From positions 386,501 through 450,500 of the forward strand of contig JAQFVV010000284.1 in the NCBI GenBank assembly GCA_028023455.1: DNA of 64,000 nucleotides, in the 5' to 3' direction. Source of the DNA: Epiperipatus broadwayi (Eukaryota > Onychophora > Udeonychophora > Euonychophora > Peripatidae). Within the stretch, counting starts at the first letter, position 1. Each line of letters begins with the position of its first letter. A model generated the notes under the pieces. That model ran no database searches. It was not told where the DNA came from and worked only from the letters and a program-made list of their open reading frames with translations. Below, piece by piece: positions 23,770-36,000 of this stretch. Both the position numbers and the translations under genes were made by a program.

Positions 23770-26545
23770 TGGACTATTTGGTCCTGTTTTTTCTTGAGAT
23801 GATGAAAGTATTAGTCTTTATTAAAATATTTGTTTTCGTTTATTAAAAAGCTCAAGGTTTTTTCCTTTAAACACTGTTCTTTCTTTCATGTGAAGGATGA
23901 ATTTTGTTGACACAGTTAACCAAGGAATTGAAAGAAATTCAAGTTCTAATATAGAGAAAAACATGGAGGACATTTGTAAATTAAAGAAATAAAAAAAATC
24001 CAAGAGAAAAAATAATTATCTACAAAACCAATGATTTCCATGAATGAAAGATTTGATAAATCCATGCATCAACCTTCCACCTACTGAGTCCACCAAGCTT
24101 GCAATGATCCTTCTAAAATTTTGGATTCCAGAGAGATTGTGAACAATGAGATAATATAACAAAGGACTCAATAAAACATTGGAAAATCAATGAAAAACAT
24201 CAAAACTTACATTAAGAAGGAAGATATGAATGGAAAATCATCCCAGAAGAACAAATCATCTGATAGGGGTAAACCAACCAGTCTGAAACACAGAGAAGGG
24301 GGCTCAAAGGTAAATCATTCTCCTACTTTACTTTCTTATAGGAGAAAAAATCCTGATAACTTTTTAACAAAAAATAACACTCCTAATCCTAAAAAAGATA
24401 TATACAATTTTAATGCTATTTCTGATAATAACTCTAATCATTCCACACCATTTGTCCCTCAGTGTCTTGATCAAAATAAAGATGACAACAATATATCATA
24501 TACTAAATTTTTACAATATACTAATAAAAAGAGTACCTCTATTTTTTTGTTATGATTCACAAAATATTCCTGATCTGTTCAATATGCTGGAAAATGAATG
24601 TCCAGTCTCTGCTCAAAACGGGATGCCTGATATGGACATGTCTCTTTTTAGCTGGATCAAGTGGAATTAAATAACATTATAGATGGTTTCAATTCTACTA
24701 TTCCACCACAATTACATTGATCTTTTTTTAATTATGTGAATGAAATAACTCTAATTTTTCTGTCATTATCCAAAATAAAGACCTATTTACATGACTAATT
24801 GATAAATTTTGCAGCCAAATCACATCAAAAAAATTATGGATTCATGTATACAAAATACTAAATCATCCAAACAACCATTATGTAATTGTAGGATGCCATG
24901 ATACCACTCAAAAGCAGATATTCCAAGGGACTATGAAATTCATTGATGATTAAATTTTATGTACAATCGACAAGAATAAGCCAGTAAGATTGACAGGCTA
25001 TATTCACAATTGTTCTCTGAGATTTAATCTTTAGAAAATCCTCAGACCATATGGAATAATATCAAACTTTATGTATGTCCTTGAGAAAAGAGTGAACATT
25101 GCTGTACTCACAAATTCTGTGCTCTTTTCAATTATCCTCAATAAGGAAGTAGCTCCAACAGTCATTCCCATGATTCACTTCGAAAAGTCTGCCACAGTGT
25201 TTCCACTACAGGTTGAGGTCTAGCCTTGTTAGGGAGTGTCCCTCAATGATCTGCCCAAATTGTAAGCTTTGGAAGACTAGATTACATAACTGGATTTCTC
25301 GGTCTTCACATGAGAAGCAACATTTTATATCATAGCAAAAAGAAAATATAGTCACTACAGCCCTCAGAACAAATGTTTCACACCATCCCACAGCCATTGG
25401 AAAAAACTCCCTGGTTATCTACAAGTTCTGGAACAGACTCAGATTCTGACATGATGTTAATAGAATCTGCAGTCATGTCTATTAACAAAAGTAAGAGAAA
25501 GGCCAGCAAGCAAAAAGGGAATGCGAGCAACTTCCTTGACAGCTCAGGAGTTTAAAAGTCAGAAAAATTGAGCAAGAGTTCATCGGATCCTGATTCGCTG
25601 GACAAGAATATAAAAGAAAAGAAATATAAGGTCAATGACCATGAAGAAGGTCAATTGTGCCCAAGCTCTTACCTGTCTCTGATAGTATTGAAAAGAAATA
25701 TGCTCAGAGGTTGACATTAATGGACAAGGAGGTAATAGACCAGGCAGTGATTCTATTGGAGGTTCCTAAAGTGAAGAAAGCACAGAAAGATGGACATATT
25801 CATGGCAAAAACTTAGAACATAAGAAAAGTGAAACTGATTTAGGACAATCTAGAAACTCCAGGTCTCGATGAATTAGACAAACCAGATTGAAGTGTGTAT
25901 TTTAACCAAGATTGATACCTAGTGATGGATGATAAAGATAGATGGGGGCAGAATGATTTTGAAGTCTGGTTGCAACTCATCATTGCTTGAGATACAAAAA
26001 AGGAAGACATTGTATGTGAATCACAATAAAATTATCTGAGAGGACCAGGTGGTCTACTGCATCATAAAGAGGGGCATGGATCATAGGCATTTCATTGAAG
26101 CCTGCCATGGAGAATGTATGGACAGCATTTTTTCCAGGATATTGCATTTTGGACTTAGAAGTCTTTGAGAAATTTGACCATTGGGATCTGAGTTTGTGCC
26201 AGAAATATCTTGCTTTTTGGTTTTTCAAGTGTATTATGCCATGGGATATTTATCAACAGTTAATTATTGCATGGATTTCTGTGAATAATGAAAATGTTTT
26301 TGTTGTTATTTGTCATTTGGATGTAACATAGTTCGCTTACTAATATCATAAGTAAATAATCAGATATTATATTATGTGAGCATGGTGGTCTAAAAAATTA
26401 TATCTAGAAAATGAAGTTCTATGTTGAAAAATTACATTAAATCAAAATATGCATTGTGAATCATAGCTTAATTTGGTTTATCACTGTATATAAACATGCA
26501 AATTTGAAGAATAATAAACCTTTTTGAAAAAAAATGTATAAAATA
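23770..26545 (+). pseudogene. Decayed Tx1-like LINE ORF1 (ORF1-only copy)
   Basis: Frames with many stops match ORF1 of the elements at 45.8 and 48.5 kb: LWIHVYKILNHPNNHY (about 24834) against LWNYLYKILDHPNNRY, then TQKQIFQGTMKFI. An N-terminal Asn/Ser/Lys-rich part starts near 24190, and a Ser/Lys-rich C-terminal part runs to about 25900. Nothing resembling an endonuclease or reverse transcriptase follows; the last 600 bases have no match and end in aataataaacc plus an A run, similar to the 3' ends of the other copies. ORF1 of such LINEs encodes an RNA-binding chaperone. This is the oldest of the three copies here. Confidence 0.75.
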
Positions 26546-27461
26546 TTTTTATTATTAATTAGTAAATCATGAAGTAAAATTTAAGCACCTTTTCACCCAC
26601 AGTAATTGACAACCGGTTGCTAATTTAAAATTGAAGTTCATGGACAGGATTGAAAAAGTTATATTAAGAAAATGGCTGCTAACTATAAATCTAACTATAA
26701 GAAGTTTAAAAGATTCATAAACCTGAATTTTCAACAACTATCTCATAAGGGTTTTAGTTATAGCAACTATGAGATATATAGCAAACATTGCTATAACAAA
26801 TTTAAAATTTGTAATTGAAATTAAATTTGGAACTTTTTAAAATAAGTTTCCTTCTGCACTCATAAAATGTTTTTATTAAAATGGACTACTATCATAAATT
26901 AGATTTATATACATTTAATTTATTTAACATTATAAAAATTTACAAAATACATGAGTAAGTAAAAAAATTTACTTTATTCCATTTAATTTAGTGCTGATAA
27001 TAATTCAACCCACCTAAGTTTATTGATTATGAACAAATGTACTACTAATGCTAAAGTTCTCAAAAGTATTTATTGAAATTCTTGATATTATATACCTTAA
27101 ATTACCTTAAACTTAATGAAAGACCAGAAGTGACTTTGAGAGTTGTCAGTCAAATTGTCATGTTTTTTAAATAGAATAATAGTATTTTGCTAATATTACT
27201 TTACAGTTCAACTTAATTCCAAATTTATAATTTGTCATGTTAATAATATTGTGAATGTTTAAAATACAATAGAATCTTTGCTGATCAGCTCAATTATGGC
27301 AAAAAACTAAATAATTATCTACCATAATAATAACTGAAATCAGTATTTTTTTTCTTTAGCATTGTATTTTCATTTATTAGAAGTGTTAAAAGAAGAAATC
27401 ATAATTATTTGGTGACATGACAGTTATAATCATTTATTAAGCACACAGGAAGTATATGTAA

Positions 27462-27862
27462 ATACTTTTAAAATAGACTATAATCTGTATCAAATGTGCC
27501 TTGAAATTTATAATAGTCAAGCAATATCTTTATTTTGCTGACAGAGGAACCTCTCAAACCATGACACAAGATAGCGACTTTTATAAAGATAAAATGGTTG
27601 TCTTGTCTTTACCATAACTTCCCACTTTTATAGGCCAAGCTGAAGAGAATAACAGCTTCATGTTTCCAAATCAAGATGTTTCAGATTAGCCTATTTAGGT
27701 GGAAAATTAGGTTAAAGATAAGATGGCCACTCTTATCTTTATAAAAGTCTATCTTGTGTCATGGTTTGAGAAGTCCCTCTTTTAGCAAAATAAAGATATT
27801 GCTTATCTATTATAAATTTCAATGTGCATTTGATACAAGTTATAGCCTGTCTTAAAAGTAAT
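27462..27862. mobile_element. Foldback/MITE-like element with ~125-bp inverted arms
   Basis: 27462-27597 and 27738-27862 are inverted copies (words gcaatatctttattttgct and ccatgacacaagatag in the arms) around a spacer of about 140 bases. The ends read ta|cttttaa...ttaaaag|ta, which would fit a TA target duplication of the Tc1/mariner type (inference). The paralogous segment near 5700 lacks it. Confidence 0.75.
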
Positions 27863-29548
27863 TCTCTTAATAATAATTTAATTAATAGATATTTATTTGT
27901 TTTGTCACACAATTCAATTGGTATTCACAAAAAGAAGAAATATTTGCTTAAGATATTTACAGATGTAAAATGCCATGAAAACTCAAAGTGAATAAGATTG
28001 TATCATAAGTAAAAACATATTATGAGACCTTAGAATAATTTGCCAGAATAAATTGTAAAGTACAACTCGTTCTTTTTTCACATGTGAAATGTGAAAGTCT
28101 TATTTGAGAATATTTTTATTATTATTGTGTGTTATTATAATCTTATGTGTTTAATATTTGTAAGTTCAGCAAACAGTTTGCTTATGACCGAAAAAAGGAT
28201 CCAAGAGAAAATACAAAGTGGGTGTATATTATGTTAAAATTTGTTCATAGGAGAGGTAAACTAAATTATAATGAGATTCACAAGAATATCTATAATTAAA
28301 TATGGATTTATATTTAAAAGTGGTCACAAAAAAAGATAAAATCATTTTGATAACTGTTAACATTTATTAGAGTACTATAATTTGTTTTTAATATATTTTG
28401 GTAAAACTGCAATTACTAAATGATCATGTGAGATTAAATTCGATTTTAATCAAATCCAGGCATATTTAATATTATGGTTTATATTATCTTAGATAACTGA
28501 TTACTGATATTAGTTATTATAGTTAGAAATCGTTTCTGTGTTCATAATTATTATTTTAATTTTCATGTTATAATTAATTTGATTATATTATATTAGTTTG
28601 GTGTTCACACTTATAAGATATATGTTGTTTATTGATGAAATGTGGTTGTTGCCATAATAGAGAATTATGGTATATTGTGTTGCTATTTTGTTATTTGTCT
28701 TTATATCTATATCATATCATGTAATGTTTACTTCTTTCTTTACCCTGCATGAAAGTGTGAAACATCACCACCTTGGGCAAATCATGTATGATTCCTATAC
28801 ATTTTTGACCCAATGGAGACCTATATTCTTATGAAGGACTTCTGCATATTTTCTTAGCTAAGGTATTAACTGTCACTTTTTCACCATAGCTGTATAGGTG
28901 TTCCCAAATAGTGGTACTGGGATTTTAAACTATCCATAGTCATAGAATGACAATCATCTAGATTACTTATATACTTATTTGCCTTGACTTAGCACTGATA
29001 TTTTCATGGATATATATTACATATGGCATTAGATTTCATCTCATTAAGTCTTGATAATTTAATATTCAGTGGCAATGAAATCATTCTTGAAGGTATTAGT
29101 TAGATATATGAGCAGTGTTAGCATTAAACAAACAATGATAGTAAATAGTAATATTTATATTAAATTATATTATATTATTATATTACTACATTATCTACTC
29201 AAAGAGAGCTTTAATACACATGCCACATTTGTCATTTGTTGTTTATAGTTAAATATTAATATACCAAAATTTTCAATAGTATTAAAGACATGTTTTATGA
29301 TGTGATATTAAGGAATTAAATAAGGATTTACAGTAATGTTGATTTATTTTAAGTAGAATTGTGTTATAATATTAGCCCAATGTCCTAGATAAATAAAATT
29401 GAAATCTTACTAAGATGGTAGAATAAGTATAATTATTAATTCCTGAGACAATATTTGATATCTTGAATTGCTTAGCATTAGATTTTTCCTACCTACCATT
29501 TATTTATTAATAATCTTATGATTACCTTACCAACATTTTTAATTTTAG

Positions 29549-29789
29549 GTAAACAAATTTTAAGTTGTAATTATAAATTTATTTAAACACACATTGATTA
29601 CATAAATATTATTTACTAAGGTTGTAAAACCTCAAGAATGTGTGTGTGAAAATGTGAAGGTAGGGATCTCTACACGTCCAAAGTGTAAGCTTGTGGTTAA
29701 GATCTGTAGAGGTCCCTACCTTCGCATTTTCACATGCACACTCTTGAGGTTTTACGGCCTTAGTAAATATTACTTACGTAAACAAATTT
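29549..29789. mobile_element. Hairpin element with 12-bp target duplication
   Basis: Arms of about 70 bases (29607-29675 and 29701-29772; words gtaaaacctcaaga and gaaggtaggga) form a hairpin with a loop of about 25 bases. gtaaacaaattt occurs at 29549-29560 and 29778-29789. The paralogous empty site at 7411-7423 reads gtaaaagaaattt once. The segment between the left repeat and the arm (about 45 bases) is also absent from the empty site, so it belongs to the insertion. Confidence 0.78.
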
Positions 29790-29925
29790 AATAAACCTAA
29801 ATAAAATTTAATAAACCTAAATGTACTGAATAAAATATAGTACTGGTATAATAAGCTAAAACGAATTTAGATTAAAGGATGGGTGTAAATAAGAATATTA
29901 TAAAAAGGTAATAATGTATTATAAT

Positions 29926-31975
29926 TTTTGATTAGATAAAAAAGAGATCAATGTTAATTAAATCTTATTTTATGTATTTTCCTTTATAAAGCTTGATAAA
30001 GGATATTTTTATTGTTTCTTGAAATGGGTAAATATTGTAAATAAAAGTAGTTTTTTTTTTAATTTATTATATTTGTCAGTAATGTTATTGCGTAACACAA
30101 TCCAACCTTATTGTTATTGTTCTCACTATCATCATCACTCTGTATTATCAATTTTATTATATGTTCAGCATATCATTAATAAACTTTATCAAACTCTTAT
30201 CTTTAGCGTATACATAAATGTTTACTGTTGACTGATTTTGACATATTGTTATTATCATGCAGAGATGCTATTTTATAATGATATATTAAAAACCAAATAG
30301 TTAATTTTAAAATATAATATATCAATAAATTGTAAGATACCATCATTCACTGAACTTGGTCATATTGTCCATAGTGGTCAAATGTAAATTGCTCATAGAT
30401 GATATTATTTCCCACTGGTATTGTTACATTCATGATTAAAATATTTCAAAATCTAAAATGATTAACATGATTATTATTATATTTACCTTATTGCTATGGA
30501 TTTGTTGACTTATTATAAAATTTAGAGTTTACTTTTATTATTACCAGAAAAGTAGGAACATTTTCTTTAGTAATTCCCTTTATGTAATATAAGTATTTTA
30601 ATTAATTAGTTAATTAATTAATGTTCAGGTTTTCATTCATGAACACCATCATTGTAATCATACTTCATCCATATTTTATTTGTTTCTAATTTCATCATCA
30701 TCTCATTTTATTATTTCAGCACAGTTTATTCATCCTTCATTGATCCTCATTTCATTGTAACATTAACAATTCATTACTTTAACATATCTCCTTTTTCATT
30801 TTCTGCTTATTCTTATGTTTATTCATTATTTCTTTACAATACTTGATTATTATTTGTTCTTCATTACCCTCTTTAATCTTGTACATTTTTAATCATTTGT
30901 CATTCATTTCATACTGCTAATTTCAAGATCATTCAAAGACAGATATTATTCTGATTATTAAACTCTTAATATAATTGTAAATTAAGCAGGTGTTCTTTAA
31001 TATTATTATCATTCAGGTATTAAAAGTTAGTTTCATTTGAATATTTTGTATAATGTCAGATTATAAGAGACATAAGACTAATGTACTGTAAGATCAGTAG
31101 TGCCCTGCATCCTCTTATATATCTACACATGTTTATACTAGTCAATCCAGCTCTTGTGCTGCTTACACATAGATTCATGTTTAATCTATTGTTTTATGTT
31201 AACTGTTGATGTGGATTTTAATCTTTTCTATTTATGCTCATGCTAAATTCATGCACTACTTATATCATGTTTTATTTTATTTTCACTTCACTGTATTATG
31301 TGTTCTCTTGATGTGGAGCTTACAATACATGTACATATAATGCAAGCATTTGGTTATATTGTGGCACTACAAAAACATGAATAAATAATTGGCAGCATGT
31401 CCAGCAGATTTGAAAATAAAAAAAAAATTATTAATGGAAGAAAATATTTAAGTTTTCTTGGGCTTATTTTTAAGGAGCCATTAATTGTAAAATCCCCATG
31501 TGATAGTATGAAAATGTTCAAACATTAAATATATTTAAGAGTATTTAAAAAAAATTAAAAAATCAAAAATAAAAGAGAGAGAAGAACAAAATAAGATTTT
31601 AAAAACTTTGTAAATTTTATTTTTAATTAATCGGAGTTATTTTTCTTTTTCTATCTCTATTTAATAAAAAATAAAAAATAAAATCAGTGCAATTAATAGA
31701 TTATTTTGTTGATTTTTTTTTGCAAGATTTGATTTTTAATTGTAAAGAAATGTCAATAATTTTATGTCGTTAAATTTAGTTTCCTTAACATGTTTTTAAT
31801 ATCTATGATAAAGGAGAAAATTGGCTGAATGATTGTATTTATGAAATTTTATCTAATTGTCTATCGTGAAAATGATCATGTAAGAGATAGATTGTAATTG
31901 TCTTCCAGGCAAGATTGTTTAAGAAGTACATAAATATGGCAGTGACTTAGTGATTATTCACAAGAGTCTGGAGAA
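29926..31975. other. AT-rich intron sequence, no gene seen
   Basis: Long low-complexity intron DNA with ATT-rich and CATT-rich stretches; no exon, RNA gene or mobile element recognised. Confidence 0.5.
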
Positions 31976-31977
31976 AG

Positions 31978-32215
31978 GTATTGCTAACTTGATGGTTGAA
32001 GAAAGCAATCAAATCTTAATTCTGCTGCTGAAAAATATAGTAGAAGAAAGTATTCCTAATTTAGATGTTGAATATAAAACAGTTCAATCTTAATTCTGCT
32101 GCTGAAAAATAGTAGAAGGCATTCCTAATTTAGCTGTTGAAGAGAGAGCAGTCAAATATTAATTCTATTGCTGAAGAAGATAGTGGAAGAAAGAATTCTT
32201 AACTTATCTGCTGAA
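31978..32215 (+). repeat. ~70-bp minisatellite, about 3.5 diverged units
   Basis: Units contain cttaattctgctgctgaaaa (about 32014 and 32089; attctattgctgaagaag at about 32162), followed by agtagaag and ttcctaatttag. Unit lengths vary from about 68 to 75 bases. The unit is not a multiple of three throughout and stops occur, so it is not a protein repeat. Confidence 0.75.
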
Positions 32216-32888
32216 AAGAAAGAAGCAGCAGAATTTATCAAGCTGTGGCATAATACAACAGGAATCTTATCCAAGATATTGAATAAAATAGCAGAAGTTT
32301 TTAATTCAGCTTTTAGTCAAATATGAGTTTAGCCCTAAAATGGTTTGTACAATGAAAATTATGTGCTAAGTTCATCTAAAAGCTAGGAAATACTTTTCTT
32401 CATATAATCTATCTTCATTGGAAGAAAATTTAGGGAAGGTAAAAACCTTCTTGCAACTATGCCTTCAACAAATATCATGAAAAGTCTCTGCCTACATCTG
32501 TCTCACCAGGAAATTTGAGAGAAACACCAACTGGGCAAAATTGTTATTTTCATTTAGGTTCAGAAAAAAATAAATTTAACCAGGCTTATGTTTAGAAGCC
32601 TTCAAGAAGAAACTTTATTAAGAAAAATTGATATTGTAATTGGAAAGGTCTTCATAACAAGAAAGCCATGCCTAGAGGTATTATTTTTTATGTGTGCACA
32701 CTATATTTTTATTAATAGAAAATCTGTTTTTGTTTTAAAAATGTAATATTTTGGCTCAATTTTCCCTCTGGGTAGGATCAAAAATTGCTAACTTTGATTT
32801 TTTCTAAAAATGTTTAACAAACTCTTAAGTTATTTTTAAAGAAAGAATCTAATAAATTTAAAGTCAATCCATGAATAAAAATTAATAT
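32216..32888. other. Intron sequence, no gene seen
   Basis: Somewhat less AT-rich up to about 32700 but without an open frame longer than a few dozen codons or any recognisable domain. Confidence 0.4.
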
Positions 32889-33068
32889 ATATAAAAGACA
32901 TATTTTGTGAGTTCATCTGTGTTAAAAAAAATTAAATATTGATATAATGATGTTTCGACTTGATCACACAAGTCATCCACTGGGTGGCTTGTGTGATCAA
33001 ATCGAAACATCGGTATATCAATATTTATTTTTTTAACACAGATTACCTGCAAAATATGTCTTTTATAT
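32889..33068. mobile_element. Near-perfect ~180-bp palindrome (foldback element)
   Basis: Two arms of about 88 bases pair almost completely around a centre at about 32979 (ccactgggtgg) with essentially no loop. Arm words are ataaaagacatattttg, tctgtgttaaaaaaa and gatcacacaag. About six mismatches plus small indels separate the arms. It is probably a MITE or foldback element; target duplications could not be fixed. Confidence 0.85.
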
Positions 33069-36000
33069 TTGCAACCCATGAACATCTTCATATCAACAGA
33101 TTAAAAGAGAAAAAGATTATCTCACTATAATCAGACCTAGGATCTTCTGGTAGGGATACTGTCAATAATGCAATGAATTACATAATCTATGATCATATCT
33201 ATTTCCAATGTACTAGCCCTATATTTACACATTAAATTTAGATACAATTTGGGCTGGTTCACCCAAATCTCCCTTCCTTCAGGCTCAGTTATACCTCAGT
33301 ATTCGAGCTCAGGAAGAAAATTGCTTTCAACTCTTTTCAGGGATAGACTTATACAGGACAGCAACTGCTGTACCTTTATATATGTTACAGTTGATTTAAT
33401 TTTCATCCAAGCATATTTCTACACTATTATATAAGAGTGAAGAGTGTGTTTATGTATATCCTCAGTTATCATTTGATAACTAAATTCATAAATAATTTTG
33501 ATAAACTAGGATCCAGTTTAAGGCAAATAAATTTGACATTTATTAAATAACAAAACAAAGTAAAAAAAAAAATTTAAACCACTTTAACAAGATCAAATAG
33601 TATAGGTGTGTATGTCTAGATGAATTTGTGCCACAACAACACTTAAATATATTCAAGACTCCAAATCCTTACTCAATGGTAAAAATACATGACATGGCAA
33701 TAATTAATTACAAAAAAAATTAGAATTTTCCAAAAAAAATTTATGAAATCAAGTGTGAAGCTAAATTGCCAATTTACCATATTATGAGTGTATATCTAAA
33801 GTAGTTTGATTGTCCAATTCAAATTAGTGATGTTCCATTATCTTTGGGGACCACCTATCTATATAGTTTTTTAAGATTGACAGGAAAGAACACCCACATA
33901 GAAAATTAGTCATTTATACCAAAAATATATAAACACAAATGATTATTACTTAACAAATAAAAAACTTGCATTCTGTCCTGTAATAACTGCATGTACTTAA
34001 TATTGAATAATCTTAAAGATCTTATTTTATTCCATATTATGATGATTAATATTAGGTTGCTGTGAAGGGAAAGTTGATCTAAACATTATTTAAAACATAA
34101 ATAAAAATTTATATAACTTAATGATTCCCCTCCTTGTTTAATTGCTTTTACTTATAATATATTCTTCCAAATCCTAGATACTTATGCTTCCAAATGTGGG
34201 GAAAAAGTAAAAAAAGAACTTTACAAATATATAAAGAACAAGAATAAATAACAAAATAAGGGTATTCATCAAATTATTTTGTTTAATGTCCATGAGCAAT
34301 AATGTTGTTCATGGGTACAATCTATCTCATTTTTGGATTGCTCTTTTTGATTCACACCCATCACTCATTGGATTTTCTATGTAATGTGCTCAAAATAACA
34401 TTACACCCATTCTCTGCAGTTGCTCTTCTTCTCAATCCCTGTAGACATTTGGCATAAGACAATTGGAGCTTTTTAGGCATTATGAAAGTAAATAGATAAA
34501 GCCATTGTGCATCCAGGATCAGGGCAGTGGCACTTCAGTTCTATGGCACTAGAGATTTAGCCAGAATACATTGCACAGCAGTTTATAATAGACAAATTTT
34601 CTTTATTTGCAATTTGGTATTTAACAGTTTATACACAAAAAATATTTCATTTTGTTTAAGCGCTGGCAAAAATTCTATTCCTTTTCTATTCAAATTTGGT
34701 TTTGTGCTAGGTAACATATGGATAATTCAGAGTATTTGAATGAATCATCCATTTTCCATAGCATTCAAACATTTGATCTCAGCTTGTTGACCTTATATGA
34801 TAAATGCATTATTTTAAAAAAAATAATAAAACATGATAAAAAAGAACTGGGTTTGTTTTTATACCAAGCTTAGCTTCCAGTGTTTTGTATAATACCTTTT
34901 CTATTTTCTTCAACATCACCTAACATCCCTATTATTGTGCAACTTATCTTGGTTGTAATTAAAAAAATTAATAAAATTATTTAATAGGATACTAATTTGA
35001 TTTTCCACCCATGGTTTCCTAGAGATTAACTTGACATTGGGGCATCACTATGCTTAATCTATCTGTCTCAATTAATGATATACATTACATTGATCATTAT
35101 TCTATTGATATATATTGTAACTTCTACAATCTTCACCTATATCACCATATACACATATAAATGCCCAGACACCAATTCTGTAGAAGATAGAATAAAATTT
35201 ATAATTTAGGTTGTGTTTCTAATTATGGATAAGTCTCTTATATATAATTAATCTACAGCTTAGCTTATTTGAGGGTTATAGGGTCTCGTGGTCATCTAGA
35301 ATGCAAATGGAATGAGAGAAGCATTTATAAATAATAATTATATGATGTTTGTTTAGTTATACTATGGGCATTTATCTAAGTTATCAAAAGAAAGCAATTT
35401 GTGAATTAAATCAAGAATCATGATATGTTCAATTCTCCCACCATCCAAGTACATGTTAGATCAATCACTCCACTCATCTAATATGCTTGAGGATCACTGG
35501 AACAATAATTAATTTACAGACATTTGATTTAGATTGCACAGTGATACCAATGTTTATTTAAATTAGGAAATAATCTCAGGGTTCTATTATATGAATAATA
35601 AGTGAATACTATTATAAGATGACTATTAAGTAATGAGAACTATTGTGAAACTGACAATTATTTACAATGAAATAAAGGATGGGCAATAATAGAGATTGGG
35701 TCATTTTTATTTCACATCACTATCTATTTTAAACAAGGTAAAATCTATATCTTGGCCTTACACAATGTTTGGATTAATTAATTCAGTATTATCTAGATAG
35801 ATTGCACACACTATTAAACTGATAAGTATTACAATTAGATTATGTTGAATATATTTGTATGTGGAAATGGTCAATCGAATGTATATGATAAAATAATTCA
35901 GAGGGAATCTTACCTCAATAAGCATTTATTACAAGACACCTTCTCTAAAAAACACATTGATGATGATTAACATTAATTCCACATTAACTACAAACTTGAC

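Larger units (their letters stand above)
23165..29925 (+). repeat. Downstream copy of the large duplication, broken by insertions
   Basis: Homologous and collinear with 5085-7510 (matching blocks about 23165-23440, 23610-23765 and 26545-29925). Relative to that copy it has gained a hairpin element (23453-23609), a LINE ORF1 remnant (about 23770-26545), a foldback element (27462-27862) and another hairpin element (29561-29789). The copies are strongly diverged, so the duplication is old and the insertions are younger. Confidence 0.78.

Noticed and set aside
25980-26331. Overlapping ORFs on both strands as independent genes
   Set aside because: They lie in the decayed 3' part of the ORF1-only LINE copy and resemble no protein.
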